The notes below the pieces were generated by a model. It searched no databases, had not been told where the DNA came from, and worked only from the letters and a program-made list of their open reading frames with translations. The translations under genes were made by a program, and so were the position numbers. Positions 43,330-52,335 of a stretch of 64,000 nt of DNA are shown here, piece after piece (the stretch's first letter is position 1; each line of letters begins with the position of its first letter). Source of the stretch: Novosphingobium pokkalii (GTDB lineage Bacteria > Pseudomonadota > Alphaproteobacteria > Sphingomonadales > Sphingomonadaceae); NCBI RefSeq assembly GCF_014652855.1, contig NZ_BMZP01000014.1, forward strand, positions 30,586 to 94,585, in the 5' to 3' direction.

Positions 43330-45153
43330 ATGGCGATTCTGGGCCGTTTCAAGATCACGACGATTTCGTTCAGTTGCAATACGGTGCTGGCCGCCATGGC
43401 TGTCGCTTGCGCCGTGGTGCCCATGCAATCGGCCATCCAGGCCAATGTCCAGACGCAGGAACTGGACAGGCGGATCATTCCCGGCATTGCCGAATGGAGC
43501 GCCTTGAAGAGCCTGATGATTGCGGTGCGCATCACTTCGGTAAAGACGCTGGTACCACTCAGCGATGAAAGTCGCGCGTCGAACACCAGGAAGATGGCCA
43601 AGCAGATCGCTGAAATCGACCAGCGCATCGCCACCTTGCGCGGCCAGGGCCGCGATGACGAGCGCACAGCGGTGGACGAAATCGCCCGGCAGTGGACCGA
43701 ATGGAAAACCGCATCGGCGGCCGTCCGCACCCAGATTCAAAGCAATCGCGACACGGCCATCGTGCTGTATGAAGAGCATCTCAGCCCGCTTGGCCCCAAG
43801 CTGGAAAAGACGATTTCCGCCCATGTCGATGCGCTCCAGGTGCGCGGCCAGCAATTGAGCCAGAAAGGCGCTTCCTCGATCGCGGCATCGATCCGCAGTT
43901 CCACCACGCTGTGCATCCTGGCCGCCATGGCCGCGCTCGCCGTGATCCTGCTGCTGCGCCATCGCGTTACCGGGCCATTGCGGCGCCTGGCCCAGGCCAT
44001 GCGCGAAATGGCCGGCGGCAATCTCGATCGCCCGGTGCCCTGCACCGAACTGACCGATGAAGTCGGCGCGATCAGCCATGCCCTGCTCGGCATCAAGGAA
44101 GGCGTGGAGCGCCGCACGCGCGAAGTGGCGGAACGCGACCTGGCGGTGCAACGCCAGGTGGTCACGGAATTGACCGTAGGCTTGCAAAAGCTTGCCGCGC
44201 AAGACCTGGAATACCGCATCCGCGCCCCATTCCCCGACCAGTACGAGGAACTGCGCAACAACTACAACCAGGCCAGCACGGCCCTGGCCAAGGCGATCGG
44301 CGCGGCCCGCATCGGTGCGCGCCGGCTGCTGACCACGATTCGCGAAATCAATGCCGCAGCCGACGATCTCGCCCAGCGGAACGCCCGCCAGGCCGCCACG
44401 GTGGAGGAAACCACCGCCGCGCTGCGCCAGGTGAGCGGCGCGATCCAGGACACCGCCGCCCGCTCGGGGGTCATGCGCGATTGCGTGACGCAGGCGCATG
44501 ACCAGGCCACGCGCGGCGAAACCGTGGTCAGCAATGCCGTGGTGGCGATGGAAGCGATCGAGCGTTCGGCGCAAGAGATCAACCAGATCATCGGCGTCAT
44601 CGACGGAATCGCCTTCCAGACCAACCTGTTGGCGCTCAATGCCGGGGTGGAGGCCGCCCGCGCCGGCGACGCGGGCAAGGGCTTTGCCGTGGTGGCCACC
44701 GAAGTGCGCGCCTTGGCGCAACGCAGTGCGGACGCGGCCAAGGACATCAAGGAACTGATCGCCACCTCCACCGGCCACGTCAGCGACGGGGTCGGCCTGG
44801 TGCAGCAGACCGGCGATGTCCTGGGCCACATCCTGGCGCAAGTGGCGGAACTGACCGGGATGGTGGACGAAATCGCCGCCGGCACCGCGCAGCAAGCCTC
44901 GGCCATCGGCGAAGTCAGCACCTCGGTGGTCGATATCGACCGCGTGACCCAGCAGAACGCCGCCATGGTCGAGCAAACCAGCGCCGCCACGGCCGATCTG
45001 GGCGCAGAGGCCGCCGCGCTCGACAGCCTCGTGGCGCAGTTCCGCACACGCGATCCCGACCGCCGCCCGCAAGTGGGCGGGGCGCAGCTCCGTCAGGCCT
45101 CCCTGGTCGGTCCGGGTGCCCCGGCCGAAGGCGGCTCACGCCTGGTCGCCTGA
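43330..45153 (+). CDS. Methyl-accepting chemotaxis protein
   Basis: A 607-residue membrane signal transducer. An N-terminal helix, a periplasmic four-helix-type sensor (about residues 35-180), a second helix ([17 protein letters not shown]) and a HAMP domain ([20 protein letters not shown]) lead to the signalling tip [20 protein letters not shown]. The ligand is unknown. The ATG at 43330 is used because GGATGGAG lies 7 bases upstream; an ATG at 43318 would add four residues. The 3' end overlaps the converging LysR gene by 18 bases. No che genes are nearby. Confidence 0.9.
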   Translation: MAILGRFKITTISFSCNTVLAAMAVACAVVPMQSAIQANVQTQELDRRIIPGIAEWSALKSLMIAVRITSVKTLVPLSDESRASNTRKMAKQIAEIDQRIATLRGQGRDDERTAVDEIARQWTEWKTASAAVRTQIQSNRDTAIVLYEEHLSPLGPKLEKTISAHVDALQVRGQQLSQKGASSIAASIRSSTTLCILAAMAALAVILLLRHRVTGPLRRLAQAMREMAGGNLDRPVPCTELTDEVGAISHALLGIKEGVERRTREVAERDLAVQRQVVTELTVGLQKLAAQDLEYRIRAPFPDQYEELRNNYNQASTALAKAIGAARIGARRLLTTIREINAAADDLAQRNARQAATVEETTAALRQVSGAIQDTAARSGVMRDCVTQAHDQATRGETVVSNAVVAMEAIERSAQEINQIIGVIDGIAFQTNLLALNAGVEAARAGDAGKGFAVVATEVRALAQRSADAAKDIKELIATSTGHVSDGVGLVQQTGDVLGHILAQVAELTGMVDEIAAGTAQQASAIGEVSTSVVDIDRVTQQNAAMVEQTSAATADLGAEAAALDSLVAQFRTRDPDRRPQVGGAQLRQASLVGPGAPAEGGSRLVA

Positions 45154-46050
45154 TCCCTCGCCACGCCAGCGCAGGCCGTCGATCACCACGCGCAGCGCGG
45201 GCGAGACATGGGCGCGGCTGGGATAATAGAGGTGATAGCCGGGATAGGGCTCGCACCACTCGTCCAGCACCTGAACCAGCCGCCCGGTGGCGATGTCGGC
45301 GGCCACCACGCTTTCGGGCAGGAAGGCAAAGCCCAGATCGTCGCGCATGGCCTGCTCGGCCAGCGCCAGGGTGTTGACCGTGACCGGCCCCTCCACCCGC
45401 ATGCGCTGCGCATCTCCGCCACGGGAGAATTCCCAGGCATAGATGCCGCCGCGCGTGGGCAGGCGAAAGTTGATGCAGGGATGCGCGGCCAGGTCGCGCG
45501 GATGGCGGGGCAGTTCGCGGCCACCACAAAAGGCCGGCGTGGCCACCACCACCATGCGCAAGTCCGGCCCGATCGGCACCGCCACCATGTCCCGCGCCAG
45601 GATATCGCCCGATCGCACCCCGGCATCGAGCCCCGCCGCCACGATATCGACGAGGCCGTTGTCCACCAGCACTTCCACCTGGATTTCCGGCCAGGCACGC
45701 AGGATGCGGCGCAGGCCGGGCCAGACCACGGTATCGACGCAGCCTTCGTCCACCGTCAGCCGCACCAGCCCCGATGGCCGCGCCAAACTTTCGCCCAGCG
45801 CATCGACGGCAGCATCGATCGCGGCAAAGTGGGGCGCCACCCCTTGCGCCAGCCGCTCGCCTTCGGGCGTGGGGGAAACCGCGCGCGTGGTGCGGTTGAG
45901 CAGGCGCACGCCCATCTGCGCCTCAAGGCCCGCGATCGTGCGGCTCAGCGCCGATTGCGAAGTACCCAGTTGCGCGGCCGCGCGGGTGAAGCTGCGTTCG
46001 CGCACCACCGCCAGCAGGGCGCGCAGGTCATCGTGGTCGGGCCGGATCAT
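45136..46050 (-). CDS. LysR-family transcriptional regulator
   Basis: A 304-residue regulator with an N-terminal winged helix ([36 protein letters not shown]) and a type-2 periplasmic-binding-like effector domain. It is divergent from a zinc alcohol dehydrogenase with a 113-base shared gap containing two palindromes, the classic arrangement in which the LysR protein controls the neighbour and itself. The inducer is unknown. Confidence 0.9.
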   Translation of the reverse strand: MIRPDHDDLRALLAVVRERSFTRAAAQLGTSQSALSRTIAGLEAQMGVRLLNRTTRAVSPTPEGERLAQGVAPHFAAIDAAVDALGESLARPSGLVRLTVDEGCVDTVVWPGLRRILRAWPEIQVEVLVDNGLVDIVAAGLDAGVRSGDILARDMVAVPIGPDLRMVVVATPAFCGGRELPRHPRDLAAHPCINFRLPTRGGIYAWEFSRGGDAQRMRVEGPVTVNTLALAEQAMRDDLGFAFLPESVVAADIATGRLVQVLDEWCEPYPGYHLYYPSRAHVSPALRVVIDGLRWRGEGSGDQA

Positions 46051-46060
46051 TGATGCAATC

Positions 46061-46105
46061 CTGATATCAGTTCATGCCCGAATTGCCCCATTATCAGCTT
46101 AATGG
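46061..46105. promoter_or_regulatory. Palindromes between LysR and alcohol dehydrogenase genes
   Basis: A perfect 10-base palindrome CTGATATCAG (46061-46070) and CCATTA-N6-TAATGG (46088-46105) are 27 bases apart centre-to-start in the divergent promoter region. They are good candidates for LysR binding and activation sites. Confidence 0.5.
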
Positions 46106-46163
46106 CGATCCCCTAGATAGGCGCTCTCCCTCTCCCCTCCTCTTTTGCAAAAGGAATCGCTGC

Positions 46164-47213
46164 ATGACCGTCCTGGCCTATGCCGCTCCCGCGGCCGACC
46201 AACCGCTCGGCCCCCTCCCGATCACGCGCCGCGAACCCGGCCTGCACGACGTGGCGATCGCCATCGCCTGGTGCGGCGTGTGCCATTCCGACCTGCACAC
46301 CGCGCGCAACGAATGGAACAACGCCATCTATCCGGTGGTCCCCGGCCACGAGATCGTCGGCCATGTCACGGCCGTCGGCGCCGAAGTGACCAAGTTCAAG
46401 GTGGGTGACACCGTGGGCGTTGGCTGCATGGTCGATTCCTGCGGCCATTGCGGCTCGTGCCACGATGGGCTGGAACAGTTCTGCGAAGAAGGCATGGTCC
46501 AGACCTACAATTCGCCCACGGCCGACGCCCCCGGCCATACCCTCGGCGGCTACAGCCAGGCGATCGTGGTCAACGAAGGCTTCGTCCTCCACGTGCGCCA
46601 CGCCCCCGAACAACTCGCCGCCGTCGCGCCGCTGCTCTGCGCCGGCATCACCACCTGGTCGCCGCTGCGCCACTGGAACGTCGGGCCGGGCAAGAAGGTC
46701 GGCATCGTCGGCATCGGCGGCCTTGGCCACATGGGCGTGAAGCTCGCCCGCGCGCTGGGCGCCCATGTCCTGGCCTTCACCACCAGCCCGGCCAAGCGCG
46801 AAGAAGCCCTGGCGCTGGGCGCTCACGAAGTGGTCGTCTCGCGCAATGCCGATGAAATGGCCGCGCAGACCGGCAGCCTCGATTTCATCCTCGATACCGT
46901 GGCCGCCAGCCACAATCTCGATGCCTTCGTCACTCTGCTCAAGCGCGACGGCACGCTGTGCCTGGTCGGCGCGCCGGAACACCCGCACCCGAGCCCGACG
47001 GTGTTCAACCTGATCTTCGGCCGCCGCTCGATCGCCGGCTCGCTGATCGGCGGCATTGCCGAAACCCAGGAAATGCTCGATTTCTGCGCCGAACACGGCA
47101 TCGTCTCGGAAATCGAGACCATCGCGGTGCAGGATATCAACACCGCATGGGACCGCATGGAAAAGGGTGACGTGCGCTATCGCTTCGTCATCGATTCCAG
47201 CACGTTTGCCTGA
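46164..47213 (+). CDS. Zinc-dependent alcohol dehydrogenase (YahK/cinnamyl type)
   Basis: A 349-residue medium-chain dehydrogenase reducing aldehydes, usually with NADPH. Catalytic zinc ligands are in WCGVCHSDLH and GHEIVGHV; the structural zinc loop is CGHCGSCHDGLEQFC. The nucleotide fold begins VGIVGIGGLGHMGVKLA. The start MTVLAYA follows AAAGGAA; the frame extends upstream through the operator region. It is likely induced by the divergent LysR protein in response to an aldehyde or alcohol (inference). Confidence 0.9.
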   Translation: MTVLAYAAPAADQPLGPLPITRREPGLHDVAIAIAWCGVCHSDLHTARNEWNNAIYPVVPGHEIVGHVTAVGAEVTKFKVGDTVGVGCMVDSCGHCGSCHDGLEQFCEEGMVQTYNSPTADAPGHTLGGYSQAIVVNEGFVLHVRHAPEQLAAVAPLLCAGITTWSPLRHWNVGPGKKVGIVGIGGLGHMGVKLARALGAHVLAFTTSPAKREEALALGAHEVVVSRNADEMAAQTGSLDFILDTVAASHNLDAFVTLLKRDGTLCLVGAPEHPHPSPTVFNLIFGRRSIAGSLIGGIAETQEMLDFCAEHGIVSEIETIAVQDINTAWDRMEKGDVRYRFVIDSSTFA

Positions 47214-47225
47214 GCACCCTGGCCA

Positions 47226-47263
47226 TCATGCCGGATTGGCACACCCGTGCCGATCCGGCATGA
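47226..47263 (+). terminator. Long hairpin after the alcohol dehydrogenase gene
   Basis: Outer arms tcatgccggat / atccggcatga and inner arms ggcac / gtgcc around accc make an almost continuous 16-bp stem starting 13 bases after the dehydrogenase stop. There is no T run, and the cobB ATG lies 8 bases beyond, so it may also shield that start. Confidence 0.6.
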
Positions 47264-47270
47264 TCGGGCC

Positions 47271-47990
47271 ATGAGCCTTCCCCAGAACATCGTCATCCTG
47301 ACCGGCGCCGGAGTCAGCGCCGAAAGCGGCATCGACACGTTTCGCGGTGGCGGTGGCCTGTGGGAACAACACCGCGTGGAAGACGTCGCCACGCCCGAGG
47401 CCTTTGCCCGCGATCCCGACCTGGTGCTGCGCTTTTACGACATGCGCCGCGCCGCGATCCAGGAAAAGGCGCCGAACGCCGCCCACCGCGCGCTCGCCCG
47501 GCTGGAGCGGGAGTGGCCGATCAAGGTGCCCGACGGCAGCGTCACGCTGGTCACCCAGAATGTCGACGACCTGCATCTGCGCGCCGGTTCCGAGCGCCTG
47601 ATCGCCATGCATGGCCAGCACTTGTCCGCCTGGTGCACCGCCTGCGACACGCGCCACGCCTGGACCGGCCCGCTGATCGATCGGCCGCCCTGCCCCGCCT
47701 GCGCCGCACCGGCACTGCGCCCCGATATCGTCTGGTTCGGCGAAGTGCCCTATCGCATGGACGAGATTCACGCCGCGATGGCCCAGGCCGACCTGTTCGT
47801 GTCGATCGGCACTTCGGGCGCGGTCTATCCCGCTGCCGGCTTCGTGCGCCTGGCCCGCGAGATCGGTGCGGAAACGCTCGAACTCAATCTCGAACGCAGC
47901 CAGGGCTCGGCGTGGTTTCACGAAACCCGGCTGGGGCCGGCAACGCAGATCGTGCCCGATTGGGTGGACGAACTGCTCAAGACGCGGTGA
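47271..47990 (+). CDS. cobB: NAD-dependent protein deacylase (sirtuin)
   Basis: Removes acyl groups from protein lysines with NAD consumption. The 239-residue protein has TGAGVSAESGIDTFR, TQNVDDLHLRAG, the catalytic His in MHGQHL, and a zinc site of four Cys (CTAC ... CPAC). FYDMRR provides the Tyr and Arg that mark class III sirtuins, which prefer succinyl and similar acidic groups. Start MSLPQN is selected since the Rossmann strand begins at once. Followed by a composite palindromic repeat. Confidence 0.92.
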   Translation: MSLPQNIVILTGAGVSAESGIDTFRGGGGLWEQHRVEDVATPEAFARDPDLVLRFYDMRRAAIQEKAPNAAHRALARLEREWPIKVPDGSVTLVTQNVDDLHLRAGSERLIAMHGQHLSAWCTACDTRHAWTGPLIDRPPCPACAAPALRPDIVWFGEVPYRMDEIHAAMAQADLFVSIGTSGAVYPAAGFVRLAREIGAETLELNLERSQGSAWFHETRLGPATQIVPDWVDELLKTR

Positions 47991-48001
47991 CTCTCAGTTT
48001 G

Positions 48002-48153
48002 GAAAATGCGCCAAGGCGCATTTTCACAGCGGCACCGGCCCGCTCCCGTCCCGAAGGCACCGAAAACGTCCGGGGGACGTTTTCGCTGAGGGGGCCGGCC
48101 TCCCATAGGGTACTATCGTTGGGAGGCCGGGTGGGGGAGCGGGCCGGTGCCGC
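48002..48153. repeat. Composite palindromic repeat, copy 3
   Basis: Modules in order: hairpin gaaaatgcgcc-aa-ggcgcattttc (48002-48025); a partial left arm (gcggcaccggcccgctccc, from 48029); a hairpin cgaaaacgtcc-ggg-ggacgttttcg (48061-48085); then gctgagggggccggcctccc, the core ATAGGGTACTATCGTT (48105-48120), and the right arm to 48153. It lies between converging cobB and the ThiF-like gene. The remaining gap to 48321 holds a small ctcggcc/ggccgag hairpin and no gene. Confidence 0.9.
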
Positions 48154-48321
48154 CGACACGAAAGAGCCCGACCAAGGGTCCAGGGAGCCTCGGCCCCTGA
48201 ACCCCTGGCCGAGCCAAGTCCCAGGTTCGCGGCTTGCACCGCGCGCCTGTCGGGTCGCGAGAGGCAGTCTAAGCCAGCGGCTGCGCATGGCCATCCCCCG
48301 AACGCGGTATGATTGCGCTTT

Positions 48322-49113
48322 TTATCCGTCCGTTTCGGAGCCATGGCCGCAAGCCGGGCAAGCCGGATCGTGGGCAATGCGCATCGTGCGTAAGCCGGGC
48401 CTGAGCCCGTCGAGCACGTGCAACTGTCCCCACTGCGGATCACCCAGACTGGCCACGCCTTCCAGCAGCACGCGCAGCACGGCCATGGCCCCAAAGGTGC
48501 CGACCATGCCGACCATCGCGCCCAGCACACCTTGCGCGGCGCACGTGTCGCAGTCATCGGCATCGAAGGCATCACCCACGAAGCAGCGGTAGCAGGCCTC
48601 ACCCGGACGATGCCCGGCAAAGTTGGCCACCTGCCCCTGGAACCGCCCCAGCGCGGCGCTGGTCAACGGCACGGCCGCTGCCACGCAGGCGTCTGACACC
48701 GCCAGGCGCGTGGCAAAGTTGTCCGATCCATCCAACACCACGTCGGCGCCGCTGACCAACGCGGCCGCATTGTCGCGCCGGATGCGCAGGCGCCGTGCCT
48801 CCACCGCCAGCGCGGGATCAAACCGGTCCACCCAGGATGCAGCCGCCTCGGCCTTGCTCTGCCCCACGTCGGCCAGAGTGAAAATGGTCTGGCGCTGGAG
48901 ATTGGATGGCTCGACCACGTCGTCGTCGATCAGCGTCAACCGCCCGACGCCCGCACCGGCGAGGTATTGCAACGCCGGTGCGCCGATGCCGCCCACGCCC
49001 ACCAGCACCACGTGGGCGCCCATGATCCGCGCCTGCCCGGCGCCGCCCACTTCGGGCAGCACGATGTGGCGGGCAAAACGGTCGAGGCGGTCGGCGGAAA
49101 GGGCTGGCGTCAT
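48322..49113 (-). CDS. HesA/MoeB/ThiF-family adenylyltransferase
   Basis: Activates the C-terminal glycine of a small sulfur-carrier protein by adenylation, for molybdopterin or thiamine synthesis. The 263-residue enzyme shows VGVGGIGAPALQYLAGAGVG, then LIDDDVVEPSNLQRQ, LDGSDNFATRL, and a zinc site in CYRC and CPACG. It lacks a C-terminal rhodanese domain. No carrier protein gene is adjacent, so MoeB versus ThiF cannot be settled. Start MTPALSADR is the family start; the longer frame upstream overlaps the gene on the other strand. Confidence 0.85.
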   Translation of the reverse strand: MTPALSADRLDRFARHIVLPEVGGAGQARIMGAHVVLVGVGGIGAPALQYLAGAGVGRLTLIDDDVVEPSNLQRQTIFTLADVGQSKAEAAASWVDRFDPALAVEARRLRIRRDNAAALVSGADVVLDGSDNFATRLAVSDACVAAAVPLTSAALGRFQGQVANFAGHRPGEACYRCFVGDAFDADDCDTCAAQGVLGAMVGMVGTFGAMAVLRVLLEGVASLGDPQWGQLHVLDGLRPGLRTMRIAHDPACPACGHGSETDG

Positions 49114-49194
49114 GCCGCCGGAGGTAGGCGCACCCAGGCCAAAACGCCAGATGGCCATTTGCAAGCGCCGCGCCTTGCGCCACAACTTGCCGCC

Positions 49195-49356
49195 ATGAAA
49201 GATCGTATCTGGATCGTGCTGACCCTTGCCCTGCTGCTCGGCGTGGTGATCGGCTGGTGGGGCAAGGGCCACTGGGCCGCCCGCGAATGCGCGCAGGCCG
49301 GCGGCACGTGGTTCGATACCGCCAGCGTCTGTGGAAAAGTCAGCGCAAAACCCTGA
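49195..49356 (+). CDS. Small single-helix membrane protein
   Basis: A 53-residue protein with one N-terminal hydrophobic helix (IWIVLTLALLLGVVIGWWG) followed by a short periplasmic tail containing two Cys (ARECAQAGGTWFDTASVCG), probably a disulfide. The ATG follows the divergent ThiF-like gene by 81 bases. No family is recognised, but the helix-plus-C-x-GGTW-x-C pattern looks like a real small exported protein. Confidence 0.6.
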   Translation: MKDRIWIVLTLALLLGVVIGWWGKGHWAARECAQAGGTWFDTASVCGKVSAKP

Positions 49357-49399
49357 TCACAACCTGTGACCCGGCGGTGGGCAAGCCGGTGGAAACCAT

Positions 49400-49535
49400 G
49401 GGCACAAGGCTGTGGCCGACCGGTGCGCAAGCCTGAGGAACACCCTGTCGACAAGGCAGGCAAAAGTCTGTGCACAAGGCGCGCACAAGTCTGTGCATCC
49501 GCCGGGCATAAGCCTGTGGAGCAAGGGCAGATATC
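49400..49535. repeat. Degenerate 23-bp repeats with DnaA-box-like motifs
   Basis: Three adjacent units begin at 49465, 49488 and 49511, each reading aagYctgtgSa..., with further degenerate copies upstream at 49445, 49432 and 49410. The ctgtg elements are about 22-23 bases apart. TGTGCACAA differs from the DnaA-box complement TGTGNATAA by one base. The array lies just downstream of dnaA in a 234-base gene-free gap. Confidence 0.6.
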
Positions 49536-49590
49536 AGGGGGACAACCCGGGGCCGCAACAAGGCGCCCCCGGGGTTCGCCAATCCGGCGC

Positions 49591-51033
49591 TCAGTCTTCC
49601 AACTGGCGCAGCAGGGTGCGCACGTCGCCGTCCATGTCGGCATCGCGGCTGCGCAGGTCCTCAATCAGGCGCACGGCATGGATCACCGTGGAATGGTCGC
49701 GCCCGCCAAACTTGCGCCCGATTTCCGGATAGGACCGGGGAGTGAGCACCTTGGCCAGGTACATCGCCACCTGGCGCGGACGCACCACGGCGCGGGCACG
49801 GCGTTTGGAGGCCATTTCCGAGCGGTCGACGCGATAGAACTGGCACACCGTGCGCTGGATCTCGTCGATCGTGATGCGGCGGCGGTTGGCCGAGAGGATA
49901 TCGGTCAACTGCTCTTCGGCCAGTTGCAGGCTCACCTGCTGGCCGGTGAGCTGGGCGAAGGCAATCAGCTTGTTGAGGCCGCCCACCAGTTCGCGGACGT
50001 TGCGGTTGATCGTGCGGGCGAGGAATTCGACCACGTCTTGCGGCACCTGGGCGCTGGTGAAGCGCGACAGGCGGTGCTCCAGGATCTGGCGCCGCAGCTC
50101 GATGTCAGCAGCCTGTATATCGGCGACGAGCCCCATCGACAGGCGTGAGAGCAGGCGCTGTTCCACCCCGTCGAGCGCCTGGGGCGCGCGATCGGCGGCC
50201 ACCACCAGGCGCTTGCCGGCGCTCAGCAGGGCATCGATGGTGTGCAGGAATTCTTCCTGCGTGCTGGCCTTGCCGATGATGAACTGGATGTCGTCCACCA
50301 GCAGCATGTCGAAGCTGCGCAGGCGGCTCTTGAACTCGATCATCTCGTTCTGGCGCATGGCCTGGACGAATTCGATCATGAAGCGCTCGGCCGAGCAGTA
50401 GAACACCCGCGCGCCAGGCCGGGCGGCGATGAAGCCGTTGGCAATGGCGTGGAGCAGATGCGTCTTGCCCTGGCCGGTCGAGCCCTTGAGGTAGAGCGGC
50501 GAGAACTGCGGGGTTTCCGCGGCCGACATGCGCTGCGCGGCATTGAGCGCCAGGACATTGGCACTGCCGGTGACGAAGTCGTTGAAGGTCAGCGAGGGAT
50601 CGACACCGGACGCGCTGACATCGAAGCCGGCGATCGTCTGCGGCGCCGGCGTGGGCGCCGGGCGGCTGGCCGGGGCCAGCACCGGGGCGGTCTCGTTGGC
50701 GGCGGGCACGCGCAACTCGGGCGCGGCACGGCCACCCACGCGCAGCTCTGGCATGGCGCGACGGCGCGGGTGCACGGTGATGCGCACCTGGCGCACTTCG
50801 GCCCGCGCGATCTTCCACGCCAGCGAGAGACGGTCGGCAAAGCGGTCCGCCACCCAGTTGGCCGAGAATTCGGTCGGCAGGAACAAGTCCAGCGTGCCGG
50901 TTTCCTTGCAGAAACTGCCGAGCTGGATCGGCTTGATCCACTGCGTGTGAAGCTGCGGACCCAGATCCTTCTTCAGCCCCTGGCTGATGTCGGCCCAATC
51001 GGCCGCCAGGTCGAGCGCTTCCTGGTCCTCCAT
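49591..51033 (-). CDS. dnaA: Chromosomal replication initiator DnaA
   Basis: ATP-dependent initiator that opens the replication origin. Domain I residues 1 to about 90 (DISQGLKKDLGPQLHTQWIK), a variable linker rich in Pro/Ala, an AAA+ domain with Walker A GSTGQGKTHLLHAI and Walker B LLVDDIQFII, and domain IV with the signature GGRDHSTVIHAV. The start MEDQEALD gives 480 residues; an in-frame ATG at 51138 would add 35 Gly-rich residues with no clear ribosome site. rpsT lies upstream, as in other alphaproteobacteria. Confidence 0.95.
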   Translation of the reverse strand: MEDQEALDLAADWADISQGLKKDLGPQLHTQWIKPIQLGSFCKETGTLDLFLPTEFSANWVADRFADRLSLAWKIARAEVRQVRITVHPRRRAMPELRVGGRAAPELRVPAANETAPVLAPASRPAPTPAPQTIAGFDVSASGVDPSLTFNDFVTGSANVLALNAAQRMSAAETPQFSPLYLKGSTGQGKTHLLHAIANGFIAARPGARVFYCSAERFMIEFVQAMRQNEMIEFKSRLRSFDMLLVDDIQFIIGKASTQEEFLHTIDALLSAGKRLVVAADRAPQALDGVEQRLLSRLSMGLVADIQAADIELRRQILEHRLSRFTSAQVPQDVVEFLARTINRNVRELVGGLNKLIAFAQLTGQQVSLQLAEEQLTDILSANRRRITIDEIQRTVCQFYRVDRSEMASKRRARAVVRPRQVAMYLAKVLTPRSYPEIGRKFGGRDHSTVIHAVRLIEDLRSRDADMDGDVRTLLRQLED

Positions 51034-51749
51034 GCCCCCGTCACGTCCTTTTCGCAGCGCGGCGGCCTGCCCGGCCCCGCGCCCATTGGTTGCGGCCGTG
51101 CCACCTGCACCGCCGATCGCACCGCCGAACTGATCCATCTTCACGCTTCGCCGTCCCACGTAAATTTTCCAGGCCTGCGGCCAGATGACCCAAGATGCGC
51201 CCCCAGGATGCGATCCTTCCGCCCCGGGCGCCAAAGCGCCTCCAGACAGATGCCCCCACCAGACGCATCCCGAACGGACACGGCCTGCGGTGCGCGGCCA
51301 TTCGGACAAAGACCGACCAGCCACGTTTCCGCAGACACAGCTTACCTGCCCGCCGGTGCCCCGATGGCACGGCGGATTGCCGTATCGAACGATGTTTCGT
51401 GACACCGTGTGCCGGGCGATCTGCGTCACAGCAAACCGACCAACGCGCGGCGTGGTCTCTGTCTATGAGCCACTGCGGGGGCTGTGCAAGCCCATGGAGC
51501 GCAAAATTTCTGAAATAATTAGCCTTGACTCAACAACTCCGCGATCTTCGCTCAAGTTATTGATTTATCGTCAATTGCCAAAAACCCAGTCACGCGAATC
51601 GCGACAAATCCGTCACTTGCCGGAAATGACTGTGTCATCGAACCGTCGCACAAGCCGCAGACGAAAATGGCCGGCGTTCATCACGCCGGCCAAAGCCGTA
51701 ATTGTGCGCAGCAGCCCCCCTTAAGCAAAGGGGGTGCCGTTGCGCCGAA
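51034..51749. other. Gene-free region between rpsT and dnaA
   Basis: This 716-base stretch has no convincing gene. Its dnaA-distal part (about 51490-51660) is AT-rich, with ATTTATCGTCAATT-type sequence, and may hold the dnaA promoter; the rpsT terminator lies at 51664-51691. No match close to TTATCCACA was seen, so I do not call an origin here. Confidence 0.5.
51664..51691 (-). terminator. Rho-independent terminator of rpsT
   Basis: On the minus strand the perfect 9-bp stem ggccggcgt / acgccggcc with a 5-base loop is followed by ATTTT, about 60 bases after the rpsT stop. Confidence 0.85.
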
Positions 51750-52010
51750 TCAGAGCGCGGCGACTCGCTTGCTCAGACGCGAGAGCTTGCGGGCAGCGGT
51801 GTTCTTGTGAACCACGCCACGGGCAACGCCACGGGCCAGTTCCGGCTGGGCAGCCTGGAGCGCTTCGGCCGCCACGGCCTTGTCGCCACCGGCGATCGCC
51901 GATTCCACCTTCTTCACGAAAGTGCGGATGCGCGAAAGACGGTTGCCGTTGATTTCGGCGCGGCGTTCGTTGCGACGGATGCGCTTGCGGGCTTGCGGCG
52001 TATTGGCCAT
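51750..52010 (-). CDS. rpsT: 30S ribosomal protein S20
   Basis: An 86-residue basic protein binding 16S rRNA in the small subunit. Typical features are [17 protein letters not shown] at the start, [13 protein letters not shown], and the C-terminal [17 protein letters not shown]. Length is standard. It is a single gene with its own terminator, upstream of dnaA. Confidence 0.97.
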   Translation of the reverse strand: MANTPQARKRIRRNERRAEINGNRLSRIRTFVKKVESAIAGGDKAVAAEALQAAQPELARGVARGVVHKNTAARKLSRLSKRVAAL

Positions 52011-52274
52011 GTCTGTCCTGTTTCTGTCCTCTGGCGGGCCACCCCGAAGGGGCAGACCGGGAAATGTCCTGGTAGCTTGCTCGACTTAGTCGTTCGACAA
52101 GGCGGGCAAGCCCGCCGGAAAGCGGCGCCCTTACCGGGCTGTGGACGAATCGTCAAGGCGAGCTTTGCGCCTTGCGACGATCCGCCGGCCAGCTTGCGCC
52201 TTGTGCATGGCGCCTGCCGGGTACCACGATCGAACGATTCGCTGCCCGGCCATAGCGGGCCGGGCGCGCGATCT

Positions 52275-52335
52275 CAATCCGCGCGCCCCTCAATCGGCGC
52301 CCCCTCAATCGGCGCCCCCTCAATCGGCGCCCCCT
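52275..52335. repeat. 15-bp tandem repeat behind the P450-like gene
   Basis: Three perfect copies of caatcggcgccccct (52291-52305, 52306-52320, 52321-52335) follow one degenerate copy (52275-52290) directly after the stop codon of the minus-strand gene ending at 52335. The rest of the 324-base gap to rpsT shows no gene; it carries the rpsT promoter region. Confidence 0.85.

Noticed and set aside
51490..51660. Chromosomal origin between rpsT and dnaA
   Set aside because: The stretch is AT-rich but no good DnaA box was found; origins in alphaproteobacteria are often not next to dnaA.
52275..52335. CRISPR array
   Set aside because: The 15-base units are directly adjacent with no unique spacers, and no cas genes are present.
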